64,000 nt of DNA from Lysobacter enzymogenes. GTDB taxonomy: Bacteria > Pseudomonadota > Gammaproteobacteria > Xanthomonadales > Xanthomonadaceae. The stretch is from NCBI RefSeq assembly GCF_900106525.1, contig NZ_FNOG01000007.1:208159-272158 (forward strand), in the 5' to 3' direction. Positions 51,415-59,747 of the stretch are shown one piece after another (the first letter of the stretch is position 1; every line of letters starts with the position of its first letter). Both the position numbers and the translations under genes were made by a program. Under the pieces are notes generated by a model. It was not told the DNA's origin and searched no databases. It worked only from the letters and a program-made list of their open reading frames with translations.

Positions 51415-51750
51415 GCGTGAACTTCCTTCCTTGAGAGGGGGCGCTATGCCGCGCGGCCGTGGCGGCCGGCGCAAGCCCGGCGATTCTAGCCAGCCGATGC
51501 GGGTCGGTTTGCGACAGGCCTTGCGGAAGAGGCGCAGCCACCGCGGCGAAGCGGAGGCGCCGACAGGCTTCGAGCAGAGCGTAAACCGCCGCAAACCCTT
51601 GCGGGTGCGCGGTTGCGCAAGAGGCGGCTTGGGCGATATCGCGATATGAACGAAGGCTAAGCCGGGCGTGCGGCGCGCGCCGCGCAACGCGGGCGAACGC
51701 GACACCGCGCACTGCCGGGGCGCGCCACAGCGCCCCGGCGCGGCTACGCG
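51415..51750. other. 336-bp intergenic region with palindrome and terminator
   Basis: It holds a perfect 12-bp palindrome ATATCGCGATAT (51636-51647), a candidate regulatory site for the DUF3060 gene, and a 10-bp stem-loop (51714-51723 with 51730-51739) after the RND permease stop, a probable terminator. No gene seen. Confidence 0.5.
51714..51739 (-). terminator. Hairpin terminator of the RND operon
   Basis: A 10-bp perfect stem with loop GCCACA, 11 bp after the permease stop on the minus strand. No T-tract. Confidence 0.6.
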
Positions 51751-54700
51751 TCAGTGCGCCGGCGGCGGCCCGTCGCCGCGGCGGTGGCGCAGCCCGGTGA
51801 GTTTCTGCGCCGTGCGCCGCACCAGCAGATAGAACAGCGGGATGTAGAACACCGCCAGCACCGTCGCAGTGAGGGTGCCGCCGACCACCGCGGTGCCGAT
51901 CTCGATGCGGCTGTTGGCGCCGCCGCCGGTCGACAGCGCCAGCGGCAGCGCGCCGAAGATGAAGGCGAAGCTGGTCATCAGGATCGGCCGCAGGCGCAGG
52001 CGCGCGGCTTCCAGCGCCGCCTCGACCGTGGCGACGCCGCGGCGTTCGGCCTGTTCGGCGAACTCGACGATCAAGATCGCGTTCTTCGCCGCCAGGCCCA
52101 TCGTGGTGATCAGGCCGATCTGGAAATACACGTCGTTCTCCAGCCCGCGCAGGGTCACCGCCACCACTGCGCCGATCAGGCCCAGCGGCACCACCAACAG
52201 CACAGCGACCGGGATCGACCAGCTCTCGTACAACGCGGCCAGACACAGGAACACCAGCAGCAATGCCAGCGCATACAGCAGCGGCGCCTGGCCGGTCGAC
52301 AGGCGTTCCTGATACGACAGGCCCGACCAGGCAACGCTTACGCCAGGAATCGCGCGCGCGAGTTCTTCCATCCGCGCCATCGCCGTGCCGCTGCTGACGC
52401 CGGGCGCGGGCGTGCCCTGCAACTCGGTAGCGGGCACGCCGTTGAAGCGCAGCAGCGCGGTCGGCGATTGCGCCCAGCCGAGCGTGGCGAAAGCCGAGAA
52501 CGGCGTCATCTGCCCGTTGGCGCCGCGCACATGCCACTGGTACAGGCTCTGCGGCTCGTTGCGGAACGGCGCATCGCCCTGCACGTAGACGCGCTTGACC
52601 CGGCCGCGGTCGATGAAGTCGTTGACGTAGCTGCCGCCCCAGGCGGTGGACAGCGTGGCGTTCACCGAATCCTGGGTGAGACCGAGGCTGGAGAGCATCT
52701 GCGCATCGCTATTGACCCGCAGCGTCGGCGTGTCCGGCAGCAGAGTCGGGCGCACCGAACCCAGCAGCGGGTCGCGCTGGGCGGCGGAGATCAGCTTGTC
52801 GCTGGCGGCGGCGAAGTCGGCGCGCGACATGCCGCTGGTGTTCTGCAGCTCCAGGGTGAAGCCGGTGGTCTGGCCGAAGCCGCGGATCGGCGGCGGCGCC
52901 AGCACGAACACGCTGGCGTCGCGCAGGCCCGACAGCGCTTTGGACACGCGGCCGATCATCGCATCGGCGCTGCCGTCCTCGGTCTCGCGCTGCGACCAGT
53001 CGACCAGGCTGACGAAGCCCTGGCCGGAGTTCTGCGACGCGGTCGGGCCGCCGCCGCCGGCGACGATGAAGGCGGCGCTGATCAGGCCGGATTCGTTCTT
53101 GCTCAGATAGTCGTTGACCTGATCGCGCACTTCGCTGGTGCGGCCCAGGGTGGCGCCGCCGGGCAGGCGGAACTGCACGTTGACCCGGCCCTGGTCTTCC
53201 GACGGCAGGAAGCCGGTGGGCAGGCGCAGGAACAGCACGCCCAGCGCGGCGGCGATCAGGACATAGCTCAGCAGCGCGATCCAGCGATGGCGGAAGATCG
53301 ACTGCACGCTGCTCAGGTAGCGGCCGGTGGCGCCGTCCAGGGTGCGGTTGAAGCCGCCGCCCAGGCGCGCCGGCAGCGCCGCCAGCTTCGGCGCGCGCCG
53401 CGCCAGCCAGCCCGGCCCTTCGGCGGCCTGTGCGTGCGGCGACTTGAGCAAGGTCGCGGTCAGCGCCGGGCTCAGCACCAGCGCGACCAGCACCGACAGC
53501 GCCATCGACGAGACGATGGTCAGCGAGAACTGACGATAGATCACGCCGGTGGAGCCGCCGAACATCACCATCGGCAGGAACACCGCCGACAGCACCAGGG
53601 CGATGGCGATCAGGGCGACGTTGATTTCGCGCATCGAGGCGATAGTGGCCTGGCGCGGGGTCATGCCCGGGTTCTCGTGCATCAGCCGCTCGACGTTCTC
53701 GACCACGACGATGGCGTCGTCGACGAGCAGGCCGATCGCCAGCACCAGGCCGAACAAGGTCAGCGTGTTGATCGAGAAGCCGGCGGCATAAATGATGCCG
53801 AACGTGCCCAGCAGCACCACCGGCACCGCGATCGCCGGGATCAGCGTCGCGCGCCAGCTCTGCAGGAACACGAACATCACGATCACCACCAGCACGATTG
53901 CTTCGATCAGGGTCTTGACCACTTCGCTGATCGACAGCTTGATGAAGTCGGTAGCGTCGTTGAGGTAGGCGACCTTCCAGCCCTGCGGCAGGTTGGCCGA
54001 CAGGCGCGTGACTTCGGCGCGGACCAGTTCGGCCGATTCCAGCGCGTTCGCGCCGGGCGCGAGTTGCAGCGCCATGCCGGCGGCGGGGTGGCCGTTGAGC
54101 AGGCTGGAGGAGTTGTAGTTCTCCGAACCGATCTCGACCCGCGACACGTCGCCGAGCCGCACCGAGGCGCCGTTGGCCTGGGTCTTGAGCACGATCTGGC
54201 GGAACTGCTCGGCGGTCTGCAGGCGGGTCTGCGCGGTCACCAGCGCGTTGAGCATCTGCGTGGCCGGCTGCGGCTGATCGCCGATCTGGCCGGCGGCGAC
54301 TTCGGCGTTCTGGCTGCGGATCGCCGCGAGCACGTCGCTGGGCATGAGCTGGAACGAGGCCAGCTTGGCCGGATCCAGCCACACCCGCATCGCGTACGGG
54401 CTGCCGAACACGTTGGCGTCGCCGATGCCGGCGATGCGTGAGATCGGATCCTGGAAGTTGGTGGTGAGGTAGTCGGCGATGTCGCGGTTGGTGACGATGT
54501 TGTTCTCGTCGTAGATCGCCACCAGCATCAGGTCGTCGGGATTGGCCTTGCGTACCACGATGCCCTGTTGCTGCACCTGCTGCGGCAGGCGCGGGATCGC
54601 CTGCTGGACCTGGTTTTGCACCTGCACCTGGGCGATGTCGGGATCGACGTTGGTGTCGAAGGTGACCGAGATGGTGACCTGGCCGCGCGAGGTCGAGGTC

Positions 54701-54942
54701 GAGCTGAAGTACAGCATCCCGTCGATGCCGGTGAGCGTCTGCTCGATCACCTGGGTGACGCTGTTCTCGATGGTCTCGGCCGAGGCGCCGGGGTAGTTGG
54801 CGCGGATGCTGACGTTGGGCGGGGCGACGTTGGGATACTGCGAGATCGGCAGATTGCGGATCGCGAACGCGCCGGCCAGCATCACCACGATGGCCAGCAC
54901 CCAGGCGAAGATCGGGCGCTCGATGAAAACGCGGGAGATCAT
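51751..54942 (-). CDS. RND multidrug efflux transporter, inner-membrane permease (HAE1, AcrB/MexB-like)
   Basis: 1063 aa, family length. Opens MISRVFIERPIFAWVLAIVV and continues with PISQYPNVAPPNVSIRANYP, a hallmark of HAE1 pumps. The proton-relay aspartates of TM4 are D408 and D409 in GLLVDDAIVVVENVERLMHE. GLAAKNAILIVEFAEQAERR in TM10 supplies the conserved Lys. The periplasmic porter domain includes GSPYAMRVWLDPAKLASFQL and the switch-loop region. It drives substrates, using the proton gradient, from periplasm to an outer-membrane channel. The fusion gene lies immediately upstream, 9 bp apart; no outer-membrane factor is encoded here, so it must recruit a TolC/OprM from elsewhere. Confidence 0.95.
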   Translation of the reverse strand: MISRVFIERPIFAWVLAIVVMLAGAFAIRNLPISQYPNVAPPNVSIRANYPGASAETIENSVTQVIEQTLTGIDGMLYFSSTSTSRGQVTISVTFDTNVDPDIAQVQVQNQVQQAIPRLPQQVQQQGIVVRKANPDDLMLVAIYDENNIVTNRDIADYLTTNFQDPISRIAGIGDANVFGSPYAMRVWLDPAKLASFQLMPSDVLAAIRSQNAEVAAGQIGDQPQPATQMLNALVTAQTRLQTAEQFRQIVLKTQANGASVRLGDVSRVEIGSENYNSSSLLNGHPAAGMALQLAPGANALESAELVRAEVTRLSANLPQGWKVAYLNDATDFIKLSISEVVKTLIEAIVLVVIVMFVFLQSWRATLIPAIAVPVVLLGTFGIIYAAGFSINTLTLFGLVLAIGLLVDDAIVVVENVERLMHENPGMTPRQATIASMREINVALIAIALVLSAVFLPMVMFGGSTGVIYRQFSLTIVSSMALSVLVALVLSPALTATLLKSPHAQAAEGPGWLARRAPKLAALPARLGGGFNRTLDGATGRYLSSVQSIFRHRWIALLSYVLIAAALGVLFLRLPTGFLPSEDQGRVNVQFRLPGGATLGRTSEVRDQVNDYLSKNESGLISAAFIVAGGGGPTASQNSGQGFVSLVDWSQRETEDGSADAMIGRVSKALSGLRDASVFVLAPPPIRGFGQTTGFTLELQNTSGMSRADFAAASDKLISAAQRDPLLGSVRPTLLPDTPTLRVNSDAQMLSSLGLTQDSVNATLSTAWGGSYVNDFIDRGRVKRVYVQGDAPFRNEPQSLYQWHVRGANGQMTPFSAFATLGWAQSPTALLRFNGVPATELQGTPAPGVSSGTAMARMEELARAIPGVSVAWSGLSYQERLSTGQAPLLYALALLLVFLCLAALYESWSIPVAVLLVVPLGLIGAVVAVTLRGLENDVYFQIGLITTMGLAAKNAILIVEFAEQAERRGVATVEAALEAARLRLRPILMTSFAFIFGALPLALSTGGGANSRIEIGTAVVGGTLTATVLAVFYIPLFYLLVRRTAQKLTGLRHRRGDGPPPAH

Positions 54943-54951
54943 GCGCGCGCC

Positions 54952-56193
54952 TCAGCCTTGCTTCGCAGGCTGGGCGCCCGGCGCTTGCAGCTTCTGCGGA
55001 GTCGATGCAGGCACCGCGCGCACGGTGGCGTCGCGGCGCAGCGAGCCGATGCCTTGGGTCACGACCTTGTCGCCGGGGTTGAGGCCGGTGCTGACGATCC
55101 AGTCGGCGCCGTCGACGCGGTCGGCGCCGATCGGCCGCTGCACCGCCTTGTTGTCGGCGCCGACCACCCACACGAACGCATCGCCGGTGGGGCCGCGTAC
55201 CAGCGCCTGCTGCGGCAGGCGGTAGGCCTGCGCCTGGGTCGCCTGGGCCAGCCGCGCACGCACGAACATGCCCGGCAGCAGCAGGCCGTCGGGGTTGGGC
55301 ACGCGGATGCGCAGGGTGACCGTGCCGGTGGCTTCGTCGACCAACACTTCGGAGAACTGCAGCGTGCCCGGCTGCGGATAGTCGCTGCCGTTGGGCAGGA
55401 CGATGCGCGCGCTGGTCTGGCTGGCCTGCACGTTGCCGGCCGACAGTTGCTCGCGCAGCGCCAGCAACTGCTGCGCCGATTGCTGCACGTCGACGTAGAT
55501 CGGATCCAGGCGCTGGATCGTCGCCAGCGGCGCGGCCTGGTCGGGCGTGACCAAGGCGCCGACGGTGACCAGCGAACGGCCGATGCGGCCGTCGATCGGC
55601 GCCGGCACGGTGGTGAAGCGCTGGTTGATGCGCGCGGTCGACAGCGCCGCTTCGCGCTGGGCCACGGCCGCGCGCGCTTGATCCGCGGCGGCGACGGCGT
55701 TGTCGTAGTCCTGGCGGCTGATCATCTGCGTGGCCACCAGCGACTTATTGCGCTGGGCCAGCAGATCGGCGGCCTTGAGCGCGGCGCGCGCGTTGCTGAG
55801 GTCGGCTTCGGCCTGCTCGGCCGAGGCGCGGTACAGGCTGGGATCGATCTGGTACAGCGGCTGGCCGGCGCGCACCAGGCTGCCTTCCTCGAACATCTGC
55901 TTCTGCACCAGCCCGCCCACCTGCGGGCGCACCTCCGAACTCTGGAACGCCACTGCGCGGCCGTTGAATTCGTTGGTCAGCGCCACCGTGGTCGGCTGCA
56001 TGACGACATAGCCGACCTCGATCGCGCGGTTCTGGCCGTCGCCGGCTTGCTTGTCCTTGCCGCCGCCGCAGGCCGTCAGGGCCAGGCAGGTCAGGGCCAG
56101 GGAGGCGGCAGCGAGTGTGGGCAGGCGATGCGGGAATCCGGCGCGGCGGGCGGGACGATGGGCGAGGGATGCGTCGAGCAAGCGGGTGTCCAT
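54952..56193 (-). CDS. RND efflux membrane fusion lipoprotein (AcrA/MexA-like)
   Basis: 413 aa. Lipoprotein signal with LTCLALTACGGG and Cys42 as acylation site. MFP core: lipoyl/biotinyl half FNGRAVAFQSSEVRPQVGGL, VQKQMFEEGSLVRAGQPLYQ, then an alpha-helical hairpin (ALKAADLLAQRNKSLVATQM), lipoyl return APIDGRIGRSLVTVGALVTP and beta-barrel domain LQFSEVLVDEATGTVTLRIR. The C-terminal membrane-proximal domain ends near VTQGIGSLRRDATVRAVPAS. It links the 51751 permease to an outer-membrane channel. ATG 56193 is used; an in-frame start a few codons earlier is possible. It is the first gene of the operon. Confidence 0.93.
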   Translation of the reverse strand: MDTRLLDASLAHRPARRAGFPHRLPTLAAASLALTCLALTACGGGKDKQAGDGQNRAIEVGYVVMQPTTVALTNEFNGRAVAFQSSEVRPQVGGLVQKQMFEEGSLVRAGQPLYQIDPSLYRASAEQAEADLSNARAALKAADLLAQRNKSLVATQMISRQDYDNAVAAADQARAAVAQREAALSTARINQRFTTVPAPIDGRIGRSLVTVGALVTPDQAAPLATIQRLDPIYVDVQQSAQQLLALREQLSAGNVQASQTSARIVLPNGSDYPQPGTLQFSEVLVDEATGTVTLRIRVPNPDGLLLPGMFVRARLAQATQAQAYRLPQQALVRGPTGDAFVWVVGADNKAVQRPIGADRVDGADWIVSTGLNPGDKVVTQGIGSLRRDATVRAVPASTPQKLQAPGAQPAKQG

Positions 56194-56621
56194 GGGTCCG
56201 TGGGGCGCCGTGCGGCTAAACCGTCGCAGACAGTAGCACTGAGACCCGGTCACGACGCTGACATGAACATGACAACGCACGGTCGGCGGACCGGTGCACA
56301 CAGCGCGGGCTCGCCGACCTTGCCGACCTTGTCGGATGGGCGCGCGGGGCGCCACCCTGGGGGGGGAGTGGAGCCGGGCCGAATGGGTTGCGGATCGGGC
56401 GGGCCGCGGATCGGTGCGGGCGGGCACCCGCATGCAGCGAGTACAGCCGCCGCACTTTCGCGCCACACGTGATGCGCAGAGGGTGCGCATTGCATGTTGC
56501 GAGCCGCTGCAACACAACCGGAGCATCGCTCGCGCGAGCGACTGTGTCCCTATACTCGATCCGGCGCCGGCACGAAGACGGCGCCGGATCGAATCGGATT
56601 TTTTATCTAAGGAGAGATGGA
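56194..56621. promoter_or_regulatory. 428-bp divergent regulatory region with -10 box and leader hairpin
   Basis: The region separates the RND operon from the small cysteine-rich peptide gene. It contains a perfect 12-bp palindrome GCTCGCGCGAGC (56528-56539), a near-consensus -10 box TATACT (56551-56556), and immediately after it a perfect 13-bp stem (56556-56568 with 56580-56592). A T-run (56599-56604) sits just before the ribosome-binding site. The transcript of the peptide would start with this hairpin. No clear -35 is seen. Confidence 0.55.
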
Positions 56622-56840
56622 ATGAAGCGAAACGCTATCGGCTGGACCGCATTGGCGATGCTGATGTTCGGCATGGGTTTCGGCGCGTCGGCGACGGTGC
56701 CCGACCCGCAGGAGTGCCAGGATTCGTGCAATTTCTGGTTCGACCAGTGCGTGTTGGAAGGTCAGCCGACCAGGACCTGCGCCAAGGAGCAAGTTCGCTG
56801 CATCCGTACCTGCCTGCTGTTGGGCGGTCAGGGCGGCTGA
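56622..56840 (+). CDS. Small secreted cysteine-rich peptide (72 aa, six Cys, paired CxxxC)
   Basis: Signal peptide (IGWTALAMLMFGMGFGASA), mature part of about 48 residues starting TVPDPQE. Six cysteines are spaced C-x3-C-x6-C-x9-C-x6-C-x3-C (CQDSC, QCV, TC, RCIRTC), symmetric about the centre. The CxxxC...CxxxC frame is that of alpha-hairpinins, two helices clasped by disulfides; here an inner Cys pair adds a third bond. No family assigned. RBS AAGGAGA is excellent. The gene has its own promoter-like region and a rho-independent terminator. It may be a protease inhibitor, a toxin-like peptide or a structural protein. Confidence 0.78.
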   Translation: MKRNAIGWTALAMLMFGMGFGASATVPDPQECQDSCNFWFDQCVLEGQPTRTCAKEQVRCIRTCLLLGGQGG

Positions 56841-56882
56841 ACCGGGCGAGCGCTCGCAGCGCTCGCGTAGCTTGTCGCATTC

Positions 56883-56910
56883 CGGCCGCGGCGACCCCGC
56901 GGCCGTTTTC
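56883..56910 (+). terminator. Rho-independent terminator of the peptide gene
   Basis: A 9-bp stem (56883-56891 with 56897-56905), five-base loop, then TTTTC. A second hairpin (56846-56854 with 56858-56866) precedes it. Confidence 0.75.
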
Positions 56911-57047
56911 GTCGCACGGCACGCACGGCCGAGTCACCACGCAGATGGACCGCTACCGCAACTGCATCAACGGCGCCAAGGGCGGTCGATTCGGCGGCGA
57001 TCCGGCATCGGGCCGACCGCCCGCCCCACGCAGCGCAGGCCGTCGCG

Positions 57048-57944
57048 CTAGAGCCGCAGCGCTTCGGCCGCGGCCTCGCGCAGCGCCGCGCCGATGCGCT
57101 GCAGCACCGCCGAGCGCACCGCCGCGTGCTGCCAGTACAGCGGCACGTCGAGCGAGCGGCCGGGATCGATCAGCACGATGCGCCCGGCGCGCAGAGCCGC
57201 GCCGGTCAGCGATTCCGGCGCTAGGCACCAGCCCAGCCCGAGCGCGGAGGCCTCGACGAAGCCGGTCGAGGTCGGCACGTAGTGCACCGGCGGCGCCAGC
57301 CTGGCGCGGGTGACCCTGCGCACGTAGCGCCATTGCAGTTCGTCCTTGCGGTTGAACACGATCATCGGCGCGCGCGCCAGCGCGGCGGCGTTCATGCCGT
57401 CGGCGAAATGGCGCGCGGCGAACTGCGGCGAGGCGATCGCGCGGTAGCGCATGGTGCCCAGCGGATGCACGTTGCAACCCTGCAGCGCGGCGGCCTCGGC
57501 GGTGATCGCTGCGAGCGCGGTGCCGTTGCGCAGCAGGTCGAGGGTGTGGTCCTGATCGTCGACGCGGATGTCGAACAGGTAGCCGTGGCGCTGGTGCAGG
57601 CGCGCCATCGCCGCCAGGAACCAAGTGTCGAGCGAGTCGTCGTTGACCGCGATCACGATCGGCCGGGTCGGTGCGGCCTCACGGTCCTCGGGCAAGAAGT
57701 CGGCCAGCGCCTCGGCTTCCAGCGCCTGCATCGGCCGCACCCGGCGCAGCAGCCGCTCGCCGGCGCGGGTCGGCCGGCACGGCGCCTGGCGCACCACCAG
57801 CACCTGGCCGAGCCGGTCCTCCAGCGCCTTGATCCGCTGCGACACCGCCGAGGAGGTGACCGACAGCCGGCGCGCCGCGCCCTCGAAGCTGCCTTCCTCC
57901 AGCACCGCGGCGAACGCGGCCAATTGCGGGTGGAGAAGGTCCAT
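57048..57944 (-). CDS. argP: ArgP/LysG-type LysR regulator of the amino-acid exporter
   Basis: 298 aa. The HTH reads LAAFAAVLEEGSFEGAARRL, SVTSSAVSQRIKALEDRLGQ, then VLVVRQAPCRPTRAGERLLR, where the RQ-P-C-x-P-T stretch is characteristic of ArgP/IciA. The effector domain has IVIAVNDDSLDTWFLAAM and DDQDHTLDLLRNGTALAAIT, plus FNRKDELQWRYVRRV. ArgP activates the divergent argO/lysE exporter when Lys or Arg is high. The divergent LysE/ArgO gene lies 127 bp away, as expected. ATG 57944 is used; an upstream Met at 57971 is possible. Confidence 0.92.
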   Translation of the reverse strand: MDLLHPQLAAFAAVLEEGSFEGAARRLSVTSSAVSQRIKALEDRLGQVLVVRQAPCRPTRAGERLLRRVRPMQALEAEALADFLPEDREAAPTRPIVIAVNDDSLDTWFLAAMARLHQRHGYLFDIRVDDQDHTLDLLRNGTALAAITAEAAALQGCNVHPLGTMRYRAIASPQFAARHFADGMNAAALARAPMIVFNRKDELQWRYVRRVTRARLAPPVHYVPTSTGFVEASALGLGWCLAPESLTGAALRAGRIVLIDPGRSLDVPLYWQHAAVRSAVLQRIGAALREAAAEALRL

Positions 57945-58071
57945 GGCGCGCTCCCGGCCGGCGGCCGACATTAGAAATTCTTGACACTGTAAAGGAAAAT
58001 TAGCTGGCCTTAATGCGGCCCGGGCGGCAGGATGCGCCATCCCCGCAATCGCAACCGTTCTGGAGTCCGCC
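57945..58071. promoter_or_regulatory. argP-argO divergent regulatory region
   Basis: 127 bp with an AT-rich core (57970-58005) that includes a consensus -35 TTGACA at 57981-57986. No -10 at ideal spacing was found, consistent with activator-dependent transcription by ArgP. Confidence 0.5.
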
Positions 58072-58689
58072 ATGTTGTCCGCCGCCGCCCTTGCCGGCTT
58101 TCTCGCCAGCGCCGGCCTGATCATCGCCATCGGCGCACAGAACGCCTTCGTCCTGCGCCAGGGCCTGGCCCAGCGCCACGTCGGCCCGGTGGTGGCGATC
58201 TGCGCGCTGAGCGACATCGCCCTGATCCTGGCCGGCGTGGCCGGCATCGGCGCGCTGGTGCAGGCCTGGCCGGCGCTGCTGCAGGCGCTGCGCTTCGGCG
58301 GCGCCGCGTTCCTGGGCATCTACGGTTTCCTGGCCGCGCGTCGCGCCTGGCAGGGCAGCGGCGGGCTCGATGCCAGCAATGCCCAGCAGCAGACCCTGCG
58401 CACCGCGGTGCTGACCTGCCTGGCCTTCACCTTCCTCAACCCGCACGTCTATCTGGACACGATGATCCTGCTCGGCAGCCTGTCCACGCGTTATGCCGGC
58501 GAACTGCGCTGGGCCTTCGCGATCGGCGCCTGCGCGGCCAGCATCGTCTGGTTCGTCTCGCTGGGCTTCGGCGCGCGCCTGCTGCAGCCGGTGTTCCGCA
58601 ACCCGCGCGCGTGGCGGGTGCTCGACGGCGGCATCGCGGCGTTCATGTGGGCGCTGTGCGCGATGTTGCTGTGGCAGCCGTTGGGCTGA
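58072..58689 (+). CDS. argO: LysE/ArgO family basic amino-acid exporter
   Basis: 205 aa, six helices. It begins AALAGFLASAGLIIAIGAQN and AFVLRQGLAQRHVGPVVAIC, where GAQN-A-F-V-L-R-QG is the LysE/ArgO signature. Then SDIALILAGVAGIGALVQAW, FGGAAFLGIYGFLAARRAW and CLAFTFLNPHVYLDTMILLG, the conserved FLNPHVYLDT motif. It exports Lys/Arg across the inner membrane and balances amino-acid overload. Gene order with the divergent ArgP-type regulator is the textbook arrangement. Confidence 0.94.
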   Translation: MLSAAALAGFLASAGLIIAIGAQNAFVLRQGLAQRHVGPVVAICALSDIALILAGVAGIGALVQAWPALLQALRFGGAAFLGIYGFLAARRAWQGSGGLDASNAQQQTLRTAVLTCLAFTFLNPHVYLDTMILLGSLSTRYAGELRWAFAIGACAASIVWFVSLGFGARLLQPVFRNPRAWRVLDGGIAAFMWALCAMLLWQPLG

Positions 58690-58714
58690 GCGCGGCCGCA
58701 ACCGGCGCGAATGA

Positions 58715-58748
58715 GCGAACGCCCGCGTAAATGCGGGCGTTCGCATTT
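58715..58748. terminator. Bidirectional terminator between argO and the alpha/beta hydrolase
   Basis: A 12-bp perfect stem (58715-58726 with 58733-58744), loop GTAAAT, followed by ATTT on the plus strand. Lies between convergent genes. Confidence 0.8.
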
Positions 58749-58771
58749 CACGGCGCGCGTTCGCGCAGCGG

Positions 58772-59545
58772 TCACTTCTTGCCCTGGGCCGCCTGCTCGA
58801 TCAGCTGGGCCACCGCGTCGGGCTGCGACACGTAGATCGCGTGGCTGCCCTTGGCCTCGACCACACTGGCGCCGGCGCGCTTGGCCATCTGGCGCTGCGC
58901 CGCGGGCGGGATCATGCGGTCGTAGCCGGCGACCAGATACCAGCTCGGCTTGGACTTCCACGCCGGCACCGTGACCTTGCCGGCCAGCGCCTCCACGCCC
59001 CACGGCACCTGCGAGTCGGCCATGAAGCGCGCTTCCCCGGCCGATACGTCGGCGGCGAAGGAGGCGGCGAACTTGGCCGGATCCAGGAACAAAAAGCCCT
59101 CGCGCGGCGGCAGGATCGGCGGCACCGGCGCGCCCGGCGCGGGGTTGGCGATCAGGGTCTGCACCGATTCGCCCGCATCCGGCGCGAACGCGGCGATGTA
59201 CACCAGGCGCTCGACCTTGGCATCGGTGCCGGCTTCGGAAATCACCACGCCGCCGTAGGAGTGGCCGACCAGCACCACCGGGCCGTCTTGCTGGGCGATG
59301 GCGCGCTTGACCACGGCCACGTCGTCGGCGAGCGAGGTGGTCGGGTTCTGCACCACGGTGACCCGGTAACCGTCCTTGGCCAGGCGGTCGTAGACCCGCT
59401 TCCAGCCCGAGCCGTCGACGAAGCCGCCGTGCACCAGCACGACGTTCTTGGCTTCGGTCGGGGCGGCGGTCTTCGGTGCGGCAGCGGCGGTGCCGGCGAG
59501 GGTCAGGGCGGCGGCGGTGGCGAGAGCGAGCACAGTGGCGTTCAT
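58772..59545 (-). CDS. Secreted alpha/beta hydrolase
   Basis: 257 aa with a signal peptide (TVLALATAAALTLAGTAAAA). The alpha/beta-hydrolase fold shows VVLVHGGFVDGSGWKRVYDR (oxyanion HGGF), the nucleophile elbow VVLVGHSYGGVVISEAGTDA (GHSYGG), the acid side chain around WYLVAGYDRMIPP and the catalytic His in VEAKGSHAIYVSQPDAVAQL. This subgroup (EstC/salicylate-esterase-like) cleaves small esters. The exported form and isolated position suggest periplasmic detoxification. RBS TGGAGA precedes ATG 59545. Confidence 0.9.
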   Translation of the reverse strand: MNATVLALATAAALTLAGTAAAAPKTAAPTEAKNVVLVHGGFVDGSGWKRVYDRLAKDGYRVTVVQNPTTSLADDVAVVKRAIAQQDGPVVLVGHSYGGVVISEAGTDAKVERLVYIAAFAPDAGESVQTLIANPAPGAPVPPILPPREGFLFLDPAKFAASFAADVSAGEARFMADSQVPWGVEALAGKVTVPAWKSKPSWYLVAGYDRMIPPAAQRQMAKRAGASVVEAKGSHAIYVSQPDAVAQLIEQAAQGKK

Positions 59546-59747
59546 GAGAAGTCTCCAGGGCGTAGGGAACTGCGGGATTCGAGGGGCGGAAGGGGCTTGC
59601 CTTCCGTGGGATGCAGGTTGCGCCCGCGCTGCCTGCGCCACCATCGGTTGAATGACCGAGGCAGGCGCGGGCGCGCCGCCGCTAGACTGCGCTGCGGCCT
59701 CGCCGCGCTCGCTCACTCAATCTCTCTTCGTCTATAGAGCCGCCCGC

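Noticed and set aside
51754-54441. 895-codon plus-strand frame opposite the RND permease
   Set aside because: Shadow of the permease: no hydrophobic segments or motifs, composition of a GC-rich antisense frame.
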